DNA of 64,000 nt from Gammaproteobacteria bacterium (GTDB lineage: Bacteria > Pseudomonadota > Gammaproteobacteria > Steroidobacterales > Steroidobacteraceae), in the NCBI GenBank assembly GCA_028293765.1, contig JAQGOG010000011.1, positions 1-64,000 of the forward strand, given 5' to 3'. A program made the translations under genes and the position numbers. The notes beneath the pieces are model-generated. The model was given only the letters and a program-made list of their open reading frames with translations, was not told the DNA's origin and searched no databases. Below, piece by piece: positions 1 to 8,420 of this stretch (positions within the stretch are counted from its first letter, which is position 1; every line of letters begins with the position of its first letter).

Positions 1-125
1 CGGGCCTCGCGAGCTACACGATCAGCAATCTCTCGTCCGGAACCTGGTACTTCAGCATATCGGCCTACACGAAGACAGGAATCGAGAGCGACCTGTCGGA
101 TACCGTCAGCACGACATTCACCTAG
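1..125 (+). CDS. C-terminal end of a fibronectin type III domain protein (5' end outside window)
   Basis: An open frame enters from the left edge (first full codon at 3) and stops at the TAG at 123-125. The 40 visible residues contain an SSGTWYFSISAYT segment and end DTVSTTFT. The alternating G-x-W-Y-F-x-V/I-x-A-Y pattern is typical of the last strands of a fibronectin type III fold, often found as C-terminal repeats of exported or surface proteins. Nothing can be said about the rest of the protein. The domain call rests on the pattern alone. Confidence 0.6.
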   Translation, partial: GLASYTISNLSSGTWYFSISAYTKTGIESDLSDTVSTTFT

Positions 126-363
126 GACCAAGCGCTTGCCGGCCGAGCAGTTCACGCAGTTGTTGCTGGCCCAGGCCGCAGGCGTTACCTACAGCGGCAA
201 GCAGCTGGAATTGAAGGTCCCGTAGCCAACCAACGCGGATGTTGCGTCGCGCGCGCCGACGTCAACTGCCTGCCATTCCTGCGGCCGTCGGCAGGCAGTG
301 AGTACGATAGCGCACAGACGCATGCTCAGCCGCTCGCGCATCATGCTGCTCAGAACTCAATGA

Positions 364-759
364 TTGAGACACCTTTTGGCTGCCTTGCAAGAAGTAACGG
401 ATGCTGAGAAGTTTGCTGATGCAGCCGTCGCCACCTGGCACGACGTGTGTGCCGCATTGTCTCCAATCATCGGCCTAGGCGGGGTCGCGGCCCTCTACCA
501 ACGTAGCTTGTCCCTGAGCGTCGCTGCGTATCCCTGGTTGGAGAATGTGAGCGACTACCCGCCACAGCCGGGCGATTTTGCCGCGCTGCGCAGTGAGTTG
601 TCGCAGCAGACGAAAGCTGACGCTGTCGCCGCAAATGATGCGTTGCTGCACTCCCTCTCGCAACTTCTGACCAATCTGATCGGCGCATCGCTCACGGGAC
701 GGCTGCTACAAGCCGTTTGGGAAAAGCACGGCCATACCGTGCAGGACACCTCGCCATGA
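364..759 (+). CDS. Small conserved protein at the head of the Kai operon
   Basis: A 131-residue soluble, mostly helical protein with no cysteine-rich, membrane or catalytic motif that I recognise. The segments ATWHDVCAALSPIIG, ALYQRSL and YPWL look conserved, and I have a general memory of similar small proteins beside proteobacterial KaiC genes, but I cannot name a family. The only in-frame start is the TTG at 364, directly after an in-frame TGA, and no clear ribosome binding site precedes it. Its TGA (757-759) overlaps the ATG of the first KaiC gene (756-758), so the two are probably translationally coupled. A role as partner or adaptor of the KaiC system is an inference from position. Confidence 0.65.
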   Translation: MRHLLAALQEVTDAEKFADAAVATWHDVCAALSPIIGLGGVAALYQRSLSLSVAAYPWLENVSDYPPQPGDFAALRSELSQQTKADAVAANDALLHSLSQLLTNLIGASLTGRLLQAVWEKHGHTVQDTSP

Positions 760-2234
760 TGAAGGACAAAGCCACAATCAATCGCCTCGGCACGCGTGTG
801 CCCGGACTGGATGAGGTGCTCGGCGGCGGCCTGCCGGAGTTCTCGTTCAATCTCCTCGCAGGTCCTCCTGGCAGCGGCAAGACGACGTTGGCGCACCAGA
901 TAATGTTCTCGCTCGCCACACCCGAGCGCTCCGCACTCTACTTCACAGCGCTCGGCGAGCCGCCGCTGAAGATGCTGCGGTATCAGCAGCAGTTCGCATT
1001 CTTCGATAGCGAGCAGGTCAACCGCTCGATCCGCTTCATCAGCCTCGGCGACGACACCGCCGCCGGGGATCTCGGCAAGGTGCTGAGCCGAATCGCCCTT
1101 GAGGTCGAGGCACACTCGCCGGCGTTCGTCTTCATAGACTCATTCCGGTCGGTGATCCTCGCAAGTGGTGGCGCAGGCATCTCCTTCGTCAATTTGCAGG
1201 AGTTCATCCAGCAGCTGGGCATGTTGCTGACGAGCTGGCAGACAACGACCTTCCTGATCGGGGAATACGCTACCGAAACCGAGTCGAGCCCGATCTTCAC
1301 GGTCGCCGACGGGCTGATCTGGTTGCGCCAGAGCGTGCACCGAAATTCCGTCGTACGCAAAATGGAGATCGTAAAAATGCGTGGGCAGGCCACGCTTCCG
1401 GGGCTTCACACGTTTCGCATCAGTGCCGAGGGCGTCAAGGTATTTGCGCCACCCGCCCTGCCGACCGAAAAGTCCCTGGCGCCGCTGCAGGCGCGCCTGC
1501 ATATGGGCGTCCCCGGCCTTGACGAGATGATGGGCGGCGGCTTGCCGCGCGGTTACTCGTTGCTGGTCGCGGGCCCCTCCGGCTCGGGCAAGAGCATTCT
1601 GGCCTCGAGCTTTTTGGCCGAAGGCGCGCGTACCGGAGAGACCGGCGTCATTGCCGCCTTCGAGCAGCACCCGCACAAGGCACGCGGCCGTGTCGTGGCC
1701 GACCTCATCGACAGTGGCCGTATTGGCGTGATCGACACCCGGGCAACGACTCTTTCGGTCGACGAGATCGCAATGCTACTCATTGCGGAGATCCACCGCC
1801 TCAAGGCGAGCCGTGTCGTCATCGATTCGCTCTCGGGCTTCGAGCTGGCACTGGCGCCCACTTTCCGTGAGGACTATCGCGAGTCTCTGGCGCGCATGAT
1901 GTCGGCGCTGGCCAGCACCGGGGTCACGGTGCTGATGACATCGGAGCTGGAAGATCGGTATTACGAGCTGGGCTTCAGTCCGTATGGGACGGCCTTTCTG
2001 ACCGACTCGATCGTCATGCAGCGTTATGTCGAGATCGACAGTCGGCTGGAGCGGGTGATGGCAGTCGTGAAGATGCGTGCGAGTGCGCACTCGAATCAGC
2101 TGCACCTGTTCCACATCGATGACGACGGCATCAAAATCGGTGAGCGGCTCGCCGACCACTCAGGACTGCTGACCGGAGCCCCGACGCGGCATCAGAAGTT
2201 AGGTCGCGCAACGGTCAATGCTAACAATGGATGA
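756..2234 (+). CDS. kaiC: KaiC-family double-domain ATPase, first copy
   Basis: 492 residues in two tandem KaiC (RecA-like) domains. Domain 1 opens with TRVPGLDEVLGGGLP and has Walker A GPPGSGKT (residues 36-43). Domain 2 repeats the layout with VPGLDEMMGGGLPRG and Walker A GPSGSGKS (273-280). KaiC hexamers hydrolyse ATP and in cyanobacteria autophosphorylate to keep circadian time. Placing this protein against the cyanobacterial pattern by its LTDSIVMQRYVE segment puts Ala413 and Phe414 where the phosphorylated Ser431/Thr432 pair would be, so classical phospho-cycling is not expected. That alignment is by eye. The ATG at 756 fits the start of the conserved N-terminus better than the upstream TTG at 717. 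Coupled to genes on both sides. Confidence 0.9.
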   Translation: MMKDKATINRLGTRVPGLDEVLGGGLPEFSFNLLAGPPGSGKTTLAHQIMFSLATPERSALYFTALGEPPLKMLRYQQQFAFFDSEQVNRSIRFISLGDDTAAGDLGKVLSRIALEVEAHSPAFVFIDSFRSVILASGGAGISFVNLQEFIQQLGMLLTSWQTTTFLIGEYATETESSPIFTVADGLIWLRQSVHRNSVVRKMEIVKMRGQATLPGLHTFRISAEGVKVFAPPALPTEKSLAPLQARLHMGVPGLDEMMGGGLPRGYSLLVAGPSGSGKSILASSFLAEGARTGETGVIAAFEQHPHKARGRVVADLIDSGRIGVIDTRATTLSVDEIAMLLIAEIHRLKASRVVIDSLSGFELALAPTFREDYRESLARMMSALASTGVTVLMTSELEDRYYELGFSPYGTAFLTDSIVMQRYVEIDSRLERVMAVVKMRASAHSNQLHLFHIDDDGIKIGERLADHSGLLTGAPTRHQKLGRATVNANNG

Positions 2235-3888
2235 GCGGAGAAATGGCGCCGAATCGCCCGGGAACGAGCGTCACACTCCCCGAAAAGTGGCCGCCGCAGC
2301 CCGGACGCTGGTGCTGCTAAACAAGCAGGCGGACGGCTTGCGCGCGGAACTGGCGCGATTGCGGCGGGAGCTGGCGGAGGCGCACCGGCGATTCAGCGGA
2401 ACGCGGGCCGCTCAGCTCCGGGATGCCAACGAGCAGCTGGTGCTCTGCGCACTGCAGGCGGAAACCATCGCCGACACCGCTGTAACCGATCTCAGTGAGT
2501 TGACCCGCTCGAGCCAGCGCGATGCGCTGACTGACACGCCGAACCGCGCGCTGATGCTCGACCGGCTGGAAAGTGCCATAGCCTTTGCGCGCCGACATGC
2601 CACCCGTATCGCCCTGCTATTCGTCGACCTCGACGATTTCAAAGTGATCAACGACTCGCTGGGCCACCCGGTCGGGGATGAGGTGATAAAGCTCGCTGCG
2701 CGGCGTCTGGAGTCTGCCGTACGCGGTTCCGATACGGTCAGTCGCCACGGTGGCGATGAATTCCTGGTGCTGCTCGCCGAAGTAGTAGATGAGTCCAGCG
2801 CCGCCCGAGTAGCCATGAAGATAGCCGCGGCGCTGTCCGCACCCAGTATTGTGGGCGACCACATGATTCGCCTGTCCGCCAGCTTAGGGATTGCGGTCTA
2901 TCCCGAGGACGGCGACGACGCGGAGACACTCATTAGGCGGGCTGACGCCGCCATGTACCGTGCGAAGAAGCGGGGCTCCGGCCGTTTCGCGCTTCACAGT
3001 GAGCAGCGCTCGAGCGGCAACGGCACGCGGGCCCTGACGGACGGTGCTCCGCAGGCGAGCTACGACCTGGACCTCGCTGGGCATGAGCCCCGCCTCCGGC
3101 ATCTACGCGAGGCGAACGAGCAGTTGATCATCGCCGCACTGGCGGCGCAGGAGCTGGGGGTGCAGGCGCAAAAGGCGCAACACCGGCAGATGGAGTTACT
3201 GGCAATGGTCGCGCACGAGCTGCGCAACCCACTGGCCCCGATGCGCACCGTTGCCGATCTGATCAAGCACTCGCGTACCGATGATGCGCTTTCCGAGCAC
3301 GTGCAGGTCATCATCAAGAGCCAGGTGGCTTATATGTCGAGGCTGATCGATGACCTGCTCGACGGATCACGTGCCCGCTCCGGTGTGTTCCGACTCGAAC
3401 GTAGCACCCTCGATATGGTCGACATCCTGCGCGTGGCAGTGCAGACGTGCCGGCCGACAATGGAAGCGAGATTGCAGCGTTTCGCGGTGCAACTACCGAC
3501 GCGCCCCGTGCACGTGAATGGCGACTCCGTGCGCTTGACCCAGATCTTCAGCAATCTGCTGGACAACGCGTCCAAGTACACGGGCGAGGGCGGAGCAATC
3601 GCACTCGGGGTAACCGTACTCGAGGGTTCGCTGGTTGTGACGGTTTCCGACAACGGCATAGGCATCACGCCGGAGGTGTTGCCCAGTATCTTCGATCTTT
3701 TCGTGCAGGAAACGCGCGCACTGCCCCTCCGCAACGGCGGCTTGGGCGTTGGGCTCGCAATCGTCCGCGACCTGGTGGAGGCACATGGAGGCACGGTCGT
3801 CGGCAGTAGCGCCGGGAGGGATTGCGGCAGCGAGTTTGTGGTCACCCTGCCGCTGGCAGGTGTGCAGGTACCGCCGCTGGTGGTTTGA
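2218..3888 (+). CDS. Hybrid diguanylate cyclase / histidine kinase
   Basis: 556 residues, soluble. An N-terminal coiled coil (about 25-90) leads into a GGDEF domain with intact RHGGDEF (GGDEF at 178-182) and an RGSD inhibitory-site motif (169-172) at the usual five-residue spacing. A second helical linker is followed by a HisKA box AMVAHELRNP (His333) and an HATPase_c domain with QIFSNLLDNASKY, VSDNGIGI and GGLGVGLAIV. It should both make cyclic di-GMP and autophosphorylate. The two helical linkers share a near-identical segment (ANEQLVLCALQAE and ANEQLIIAALAAQ), suggesting a signal-transmitting S-helix used twice. No receiver domain is present. It overlaps the end of the first kaiC by 17 bases; ATG 2227 is an alternative start. 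Confidence 0.88.
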   Translation: MLTMDERRNGAESPGNERHTPRKVAAAARTLVLLNKQADGLRAELARLRRELAEAHRRFSGTRAAQLRDANEQLVLCALQAETIADTAVTDLSELTRSSQRDALTDTPNRALMLDRLESAIAFARRHATRIALLFVDLDDFKVINDSLGHPVGDEVIKLAARRLESAVRGSDTVSRHGGDEFLVLLAEVVDESSAARVAMKIAAALSAPSIVGDHMIRLSASLGIAVYPEDGDDAETLIRRADAAMYRAKKRGSGRFALHSEQRSSGNGTRALTDGAPQASYDLDLAGHEPRLRHLREANEQLIIAALAAQELGVQAQKAQHRQMELLAMVAHELRNPLAPMRTVADLIKHSRTDDALSEHVQVIIKSQVAYMSRLIDDLLDGSRARSGVFRLERSTLDMVDILRVAVQTCRPTMEARLQRFAVQLPTRPVHVNGDSVRLTQIFSNLLDNASKYTGEGGAIALGVTVLEGSLVVTVSDNGIGITPEVLPSIFDLFVQETRALPLRNGGLGVGLAIVRDLVEAHGGTVVGSSAGRDCGSEFVVTLPLAGVQVPPLVV

Positions 3889-3919
3889 CACTTATCGAGC
3901 ACTGTATCGAGGGACGCAT

Positions 3920-3946
3920 ATGAAACGGATTGAGCCGCGCTCGTGA
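3920..3946 (+). other. Possible 8-codon leader ORF overlapping the second kaiC start
   Basis: An ATG at 3920 opens MKRIEPRS and stops at TGA 3944-3946, which overlaps the GTG (3943-3945) taken as the second kaiC start. The 31-base distance from the upstream stop leaves no other obvious initiation signal. It may serve only to couple translation, or it may be the genuine N-terminus displaced by one frame, since KaiC-like proteins often begin with a short basic stretch before TGIxGLDE. Low confidence either way. Confidence 0.3.
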
Positions 3947-5664
3947 GAGGCCCAACCAAGGCGCCCACCGGCATCGCCGGCCTTGATGAGATGACCGACG
4001 GAGGGTTGCCCCGCGGCCGTACAACACTCCTGGTCGGCGGCCCCGGCTCCGGCAAGACCATACTCGCGCTGCAGTTCCTCGTCCACGGCGCGCGGGATTG
4101 CAAGGAGCCCGGCATTTTCGTCGCTTTCGAGGAGACGCCGAAGCGCATCGTCGCCAATGCGGAAGGGTTCGGCTGGCGACTCGCGGAGTTGCAACGGAAA
4201 AGCCTGCTTTTCCTGGATGCCCAGCCGCTGCCTGACCTGGTGCACGCGGGAAATTTCGATCTCAGCGGCATGCTGGCGGTGCTGGAGGCCAAGATCGGGG
4301 CGATGAAGGCACGGCGTATCGTGTTCGACGCGTTGGATATCGTTCTAGCGTTGCTGCCTGACGCTGCGGCAATCAGGCGCGAGATGTACCGGCTGCATTC
4401 GTGGCTGGTGGCGCACGAACTGACGGGCCTCATCACCCTGAAGTCTGGCGCGGACGATGCGAGCGCTGTCAGGCACCCGTTCGGTTTCGTGCAATTCATG
4501 GTCGATTGCGCGGTCATTCTCAACCACAGCGTGGTGCTGGGCGTGTCGCAACGCAATATGCGCGTCCAAAAATATCGCGGTTCCGGCTTCCATGAAAACG
4601 AATCGCCCTTTCTCATCGGCAAAGACGGTTTTAACGTCGCGGTAGCGCGGACCCTGGGCAACTCAGACGCCAAGGTTAGCAACGAGCGCGTTTCCTCGGG
4701 TGTGAAGCGATTGGATACGATGCTGGGCGGCGGCTACTACCGTGCCTCGAGCGTGCTGATCACCGGGTTCGCCGGTACGGCCAAGACTACCTTGAGCGGT
4801 GCGTTCGCGGAGGCGGCCTGCCGGCGTGGCGAGCGCACTGTGTTCATCAGTTTTGATTCGGATGCGAACGAGGTGATCCGCAATCTGGCGTCTGTTGGAA
4901 TCCGGCTGGATCGTTACGTGAAGAACGGGCGCCTGCAGATGATCTCCGCCCGTACCATCGTCGGCAGTGCGGAGACTTACCTGGTCCGTATCAAGACGCT
5001 GGTGAAAGAGCATCGAGCCCGTTGTCTGGTCATCGATCCGGTATCCGCACTATCCAAAGCGGGCAATGAGTTGACGGCGAACAGTGTGGCGGAGCGTCTC
5101 ATCGACTGGTCGAAGGCGGGCCGCACCACCCTGGTCTGCACCCGGCTCCTCGATGAGACGTCCAATCAGTTCGAAGGGGCCTCGCCGCTGCAGGTCTCGC
5201 CGCTGCAGGTGTCGACGCTCGCGGACACGTGGATCCACCTCAACTACCTCGTGCAGGCCGGGGAGCGGAATCGGGGTTTGTCCATAATAAAGTCCCGCGG
5301 CACGGCGCACTCGAATCAGGTGCGCGAGTTGATCTTGTCCAGCGCGGGTGTGACTCTGGCCGATGCCTACACGGCCGGCGGAGAGGTGCTGATGGGCACG
5401 CTTCGCTGGCAGAAGGAAAACTCCGAGCGGCGCGCGCATGAGATCACCGAAGTTGCCGGGAAGCACAAGCGTGTGATGCTCGATGCGGAGGCGGCCGAGC
5501 TCGAGGTGCGAGTCAAGTCGCTGCAGGTGGAGCTCCTGGCGAAGCAGGTGGAAAAGACTTTGTTGGCACGCTCCACCGAGAGTCGCAAAGGCGAGCTGTC
5601 ACAGGGCCGCAGCCGGATGCGGGAATTGCGCGGCGCCGACGCGGCGCTGCGTGGGCGCAAGTGA
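3943..5664 (+). CDS. kaiC: KaiC-family double-domain ATPase, second copy with C-terminal coiled coil
   Basis: 573 residues. Domain 1 starts TGIAGLDEMTDGGLPRG with Walker A GGPGSGKT (32-39) and an FVAFEE segment. Domain 2 has a variant P-loop GFAGTAKT (275-282), with Ala for the usual Gly, and FISFDSD where KaiC has paired glutamates, so its ATPase may differ from that of domain 1. By eye, the segment STLADTWIHLNY places Ser424-Thr425 at the cyanobacterial Ser431/Thr432 phosphorylation sites, unlike the first copy. A 15-bp duplication (SPLQV twice, near 5181-5210) lies just before them. Residues from about 490 form a charged coiled coil not present in cyanobacterial KaiC. GTG start; followed 7 bases later by kaiB. 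Confidence 0.88.
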   Translation: MRGPTKAPTGIAGLDEMTDGGLPRGRTTLLVGGPGSGKTILALQFLVHGARDCKEPGIFVAFEETPKRIVANAEGFGWRLAELQRKSLLFLDAQPLPDLVHAGNFDLSGMLAVLEAKIGAMKARRIVFDALDIVLALLPDAAAIRREMYRLHSWLVAHELTGLITLKSGADDASAVRHPFGFVQFMVDCAVILNHSVVLGVSQRNMRVQKYRGSGFHENESPFLIGKDGFNVAVARTLGNSDAKVSNERVSSGVKRLDTMLGGGYYRASSVLITGFAGTAKTTLSGAFAEAACRRGERTVFISFDSDANEVIRNLASVGIRLDRYVKNGRLQMISARTIVGSAETYLVRIKTLVKEHRARCLVIDPVSALSKAGNELTANSVAERLIDWSKAGRTTLVCTRLLDETSNQFEGASPLQVSPLQVSTLADTWIHLNYLVQAGERNRGLSIIKSRGTAHSNQVRELILSSAGVTLADAYTAGGEVLMGTLRWQKENSERRAHEITEVAGKHKRVMLDAEAAELEVRVKSLQVELLAKQVEKTLLARSTESRKGELSQGRSRMRELRGADAALRGRK

Positions 5665-5671
5665 GTCCGCG

Positions 5672-5962
5672 ATGAGCCGGCGCATCATGTTCAAGTTCCG
5701 CCTCTATGTCGCGGGCGACGCGCAGAATTCCGTGGACGCGATTGCGAACCTGACGGCCATCTGCCGGAAATACCTGCCAGACCGGTACGACATCGAAATC
5801 ATGGATGTATTTCTCGTGCCGGCGCGGGCGCTGGCGGACGGAATCTTCCTGACGCCGACTCTGGTGAAGCTCGCGCCTGCCCCAATACGGAGAATCATCG
5901 GTAGCCTGAGTCACACGGCACTCGTGCTGCAGGCCTTGGGATTGGAGGCCTCCGCCGCATGA
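5672..5962 (+). CDS. kaiB: KaiB-family clock protein
   Basis: 96 residues, the usual KaiB length. It shows the family landmarks in order: FRLYVAG near the N-terminus, ANLTAICRKYLP, an IEIMDVFLVPARA strand-helix, LTPTLVKLAPAP and the closing RRIIGSLS. KaiB is a thioredoxin-like, fold-switching protein that binds the KaiC ring. The start at ATG 5672 lies 7 bases after the second kaiC, and its TGA overlaps the ATG of the downstream GGDEF-EAL gene (5959). Position implies it acts with one or both KaiC copies; no KaiA gene is visible nearby. Confidence 0.93.
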   Translation: MSRRIMFKFRLYVAGDAQNSVDAIANLTAICRKYLPDRYDIEIMDVFLVPARALADGIFLTPTLVKLAPAPIRRIIGSLSHTALVLQALGLEASAA

Positions 5963-8409
5963 AGCCGGAACCAGTGCCTGTCGGGGAGGTGACTGAGGAG
6001 ATCGCCGCGCTCATTGAGGTGTTGCACCAGACGGGGCAGCGCCTGGAGGAACTGACCGCTGGCGAAGTAGATACAGTGGCCGACCATCAGGGCCGGACGT
6101 TTTTGCTACGCCGGGCGCAGGAAAAGTTGCGCCACGCCGAGGCTTCCAAGCAGGCCGCCATTCTCAACGCATTGCCCGCGCATGTCGCGCTGCTCGGCAA
6201 TCAAGGGGTGATCATTTCGGTCAACGATGCGTGGCGGGGATTCTCCAACGCGAGCGCGCCGCAGGACCCGGGACATGCAATCGGCTGCAATTATCTCGCG
6301 CTCTGCGACGGTGCTCAGGGAGATGGCGCGGTCGCGGCTCACGCGGTAGCGCAGGGCATCCGGTCGGTATTGTCGGGCGCAGCAGGCACCTTTTCCATCG
6401 ACTACTCCCGCCGTTTGTCAACGGAGCAACGCTGCTTCGTGTTGACTGTAACGCCCCTGTCCGGTGAGCGCCCCAACGGCGCCGTGGTGATGCATCTGGA
6501 CGTGACGGCGGAGAGACAGACCGAAGACAAGCTCCGCCGGCTCAATCGCGTCCACGCCGTGTTGAGCAGCATCAATTCCGTAATCATGCGCGTCGCGGAT
6601 CGCGACGAGCTGTTCAGGGAGGCGTGCCGGATCGCAGTCGAGGCGGGGGCCTTCAAAACGGCATGGATCGGTGCGGTCGACCCGCAGACGCTGGACGGAA
6701 AGATCGTCAGCTGGTTTGGTGGCGAGGAAGCTTACGTCGCAAACCTGAGGCTCACTGGGCGCGATGGTACGCCTGATAGCGAGTGGCCGGCGTGCCGCGC
6801 CTTGCGACTGTTACAACCCGTCATCTGCAACGACATCGCGAACGACCCCTGTGTGACCGGGCTGCGCGATAATCTGCTCGGGAGGGGGCTCAGAGCAGTG
6901 GGGTTTTTTCCGCTGCCGCTGGCGGGCCGGCCGTCAGCCGTCATCGCGCTGTACGCAGGGGAGTCCCAATTCTTCGATGGCGAGGAAACCCAACTGCTGC
7001 TCGAGCTGGCCGGCAATATCTCGTTCGCGCTCGATCACCTCGAGAAAGCGGAAAAGCTGAACTACGTCGCCTACTACGATCCGCTCACGGGGTTGGCGAA
7101 CCGCCGGCTGTTTCTCGAGCGCGTGACGCAGTACATGCGCAGCGCCACCGGCGCCGGGCACAAACTCGCGTTGTGCCTGCTCGATCTGGAGCGGTTCAAG
7201 AATATCAACGATACCTTTGGCCAGATGGCGGGGGACGGGCTCCTGCGGCAGATGACGGCCTGGCTGACGCACAACCTGGGGGAGACGAATCTTCTAGCGC
7301 GCGTTGGGGCGGACCAGTTCGCCGTGGTGCTGCCCGACATCACGCACGAAGAAGCCGTGGCGCGGCTGCTCGAGAAATCCCTGAAGATTTTTCTCGAGCA
7401 TCCGTTTCAACTGAACGACAGCGTGTTCCGCGTGGCCGCCAAGGTCGGAGTCGCGCTTTTCCCGGATGACGGCAGCAGCGCGGATACTCTGTTCCGTAAT
7501 GCCGAGGCCGCCTTGAAGAAGGCCAAGGCGAGCGGTGATCGATATCTCTTCTACGCGCAGAAAATGACGCAAACGGTGGCCGGCAGGCTGGTTCTCGACT
7601 ATCAGCTGCGGCACGCACTCGACAATGAAGAGTTTGTGCTCCACTACCAGCCGAAGGTGAATCTTGCGAGCGGCAAGCTCACGGGCGCCGAGGCGTTGCT
7701 CCGCTGGAACGATCCGCAAACAGGTCTCGTGCCGCCGGGGCGCTTCATTTCCATTCTGGAAGAAACCGGGTTGATCTTCGAAGTGGGGCGCTGGGCGCTG
7801 CAGCAAGCCATCAGAGAGCACCTTCGCTGGCGTGACGCCGGCTTCCCAGGCGTGCGGATTGCGGTAAACGTGTCACCACTGCAACTGCGCAATCGGGGCT
7901 TCGTCGCCGAGATCGAGGCGGCTATCGGAATCGATCCGAGTGCGGCGGCTGGACTGGAGCTCGAGATCACCGAAAGCCTCATCATGGAGGACATCAAGCA
8001 CACGATCGGCATGCTGCGGGCAATCCGCGCCTTGGGTGTGAGCATCGCCATTGACGACTTCGGCACCGGCTTCTCCTCGCTCAGTTACCTCGCCAAACTG
8101 CCTGCCGATACGGTGAAGATCGATCGGTCGTTTGTGACGGACATGAACGCCGGGCCGGAGGGGGTCGCGCTGATCTCCACGATCATCAATCTGGCGCATT
8201 CCCTGAAGCTCAAGGTGGTGGCGGAGGGCGTCGAGACCAACGAGCAGACGCGTGTGCTGCGATCACTGAACTGTGACGAGATGCAGGGCTTTCTATTGAG
8301 CAAGCCCGTGCCGCGCGATGTTTTCGCAACCCGATATCTGAGCCGCATGGGACGCGGCGATGAGTTCATCGCGCCTTGTGTGGCCCGCCATCAGGCGCAC
8401 CGAATTTGA
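5959..8409 (+). CDS. PAS-GAF-GGDEF-EAL cyclic di-GMP phosphodiesterase
   Basis: 816 residues, no membrane segment. Order: N-terminal helix, PAS-like domain (about 65-180), GAF (about 195-355), GGDEF (about 365-530), EAL (about 545-800). The GGDEF signature is degenerate, GADQF at 450-454, so cyclase activity is unlikely. The EAL domain looks active: EALLRW (Glu578), NVSPLQLR, ELEITES, IDDFGTGFSSLSYL, VKIDRSFV and VAEGVE are all present. It should hydrolyse cyclic di-GMP under control of PAS/GAF ligands and perhaps GTP at the GGDEF site. ATG overlaps the kaiB stop, making it the last gene of the operon and the probable counterpart of the GGDEF/kinase protein upstream. Confidence 0.9.
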   Translation: MKPEPVPVGEVTEEIAALIEVLHQTGQRLEELTAGEVDTVADHQGRTFLLRRAQEKLRHAEASKQAAILNALPAHVALLGNQGVIISVNDAWRGFSNASAPQDPGHAIGCNYLALCDGAQGDGAVAAHAVAQGIRSVLSGAAGTFSIDYSRRLSTEQRCFVLTVTPLSGERPNGAVVMHLDVTAERQTEDKLRRLNRVHAVLSSINSVIMRVADRDELFREACRIAVEAGAFKTAWIGAVDPQTLDGKIVSWFGGEEAYVANLRLTGRDGTPDSEWPACRALRLLQPVICNDIANDPCVTGLRDNLLGRGLRAVGFFPLPLAGRPSAVIALYAGESQFFDGEETQLLLELAGNISFALDHLEKAEKLNYVAYYDPLTGLANRRLFLERVTQYMRSATGAGHKLALCLLDLERFKNINDTFGQMAGDGLLRQMTAWLTHNLGETNLLARVGADQFAVVLPDITHEEAVARLLEKSLKIFLEHPFQLNDSVFRVAAKVGVALFPDDGSSADTLFRNAEAALKKAKASGDRYLFYAQKMTQTVAGRLVLDYQLRHALDNEEFVLHYQPKVNLASGKLTGAEALLRWNDPQTGLVPPGRFISILEETGLIFEVGRWALQQAIREHLRWRDAGFPGVRIAVNVSPLQLRNRGFVAEIEAAIGIDPSAAAGLELEITESLIMEDIKHTIGMLRAIRALGVSIAIDDFGTGFSSLSYLAKLPADTVKIDRSFVTDMNAGPEGVALISTIINLAHSLKLKVVAEGVETNEQTRVLRSLNCDEMQGFLLSKPVPRDVFATRYLSRMGRGDEFIAPCVARHQAHRI

Positions 8410-8420
8410 GAGTGGATCCC

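Noticed and set aside
126-363. A short frame ending KQLELKVP at 224 between the fibronectin protein and the Kai operon
   Set aside because: It resembles coding sequence but has no start codon and no family match; too little to call even a relic.
3330-4682. A long open frame on the minus strand (450 codons) across the hybrid kinase and second kaiC genes
   Set aside because: It is antisense to two strongly supported genes, its translation has no family motif, and such frames are common in GC-rich DNA.
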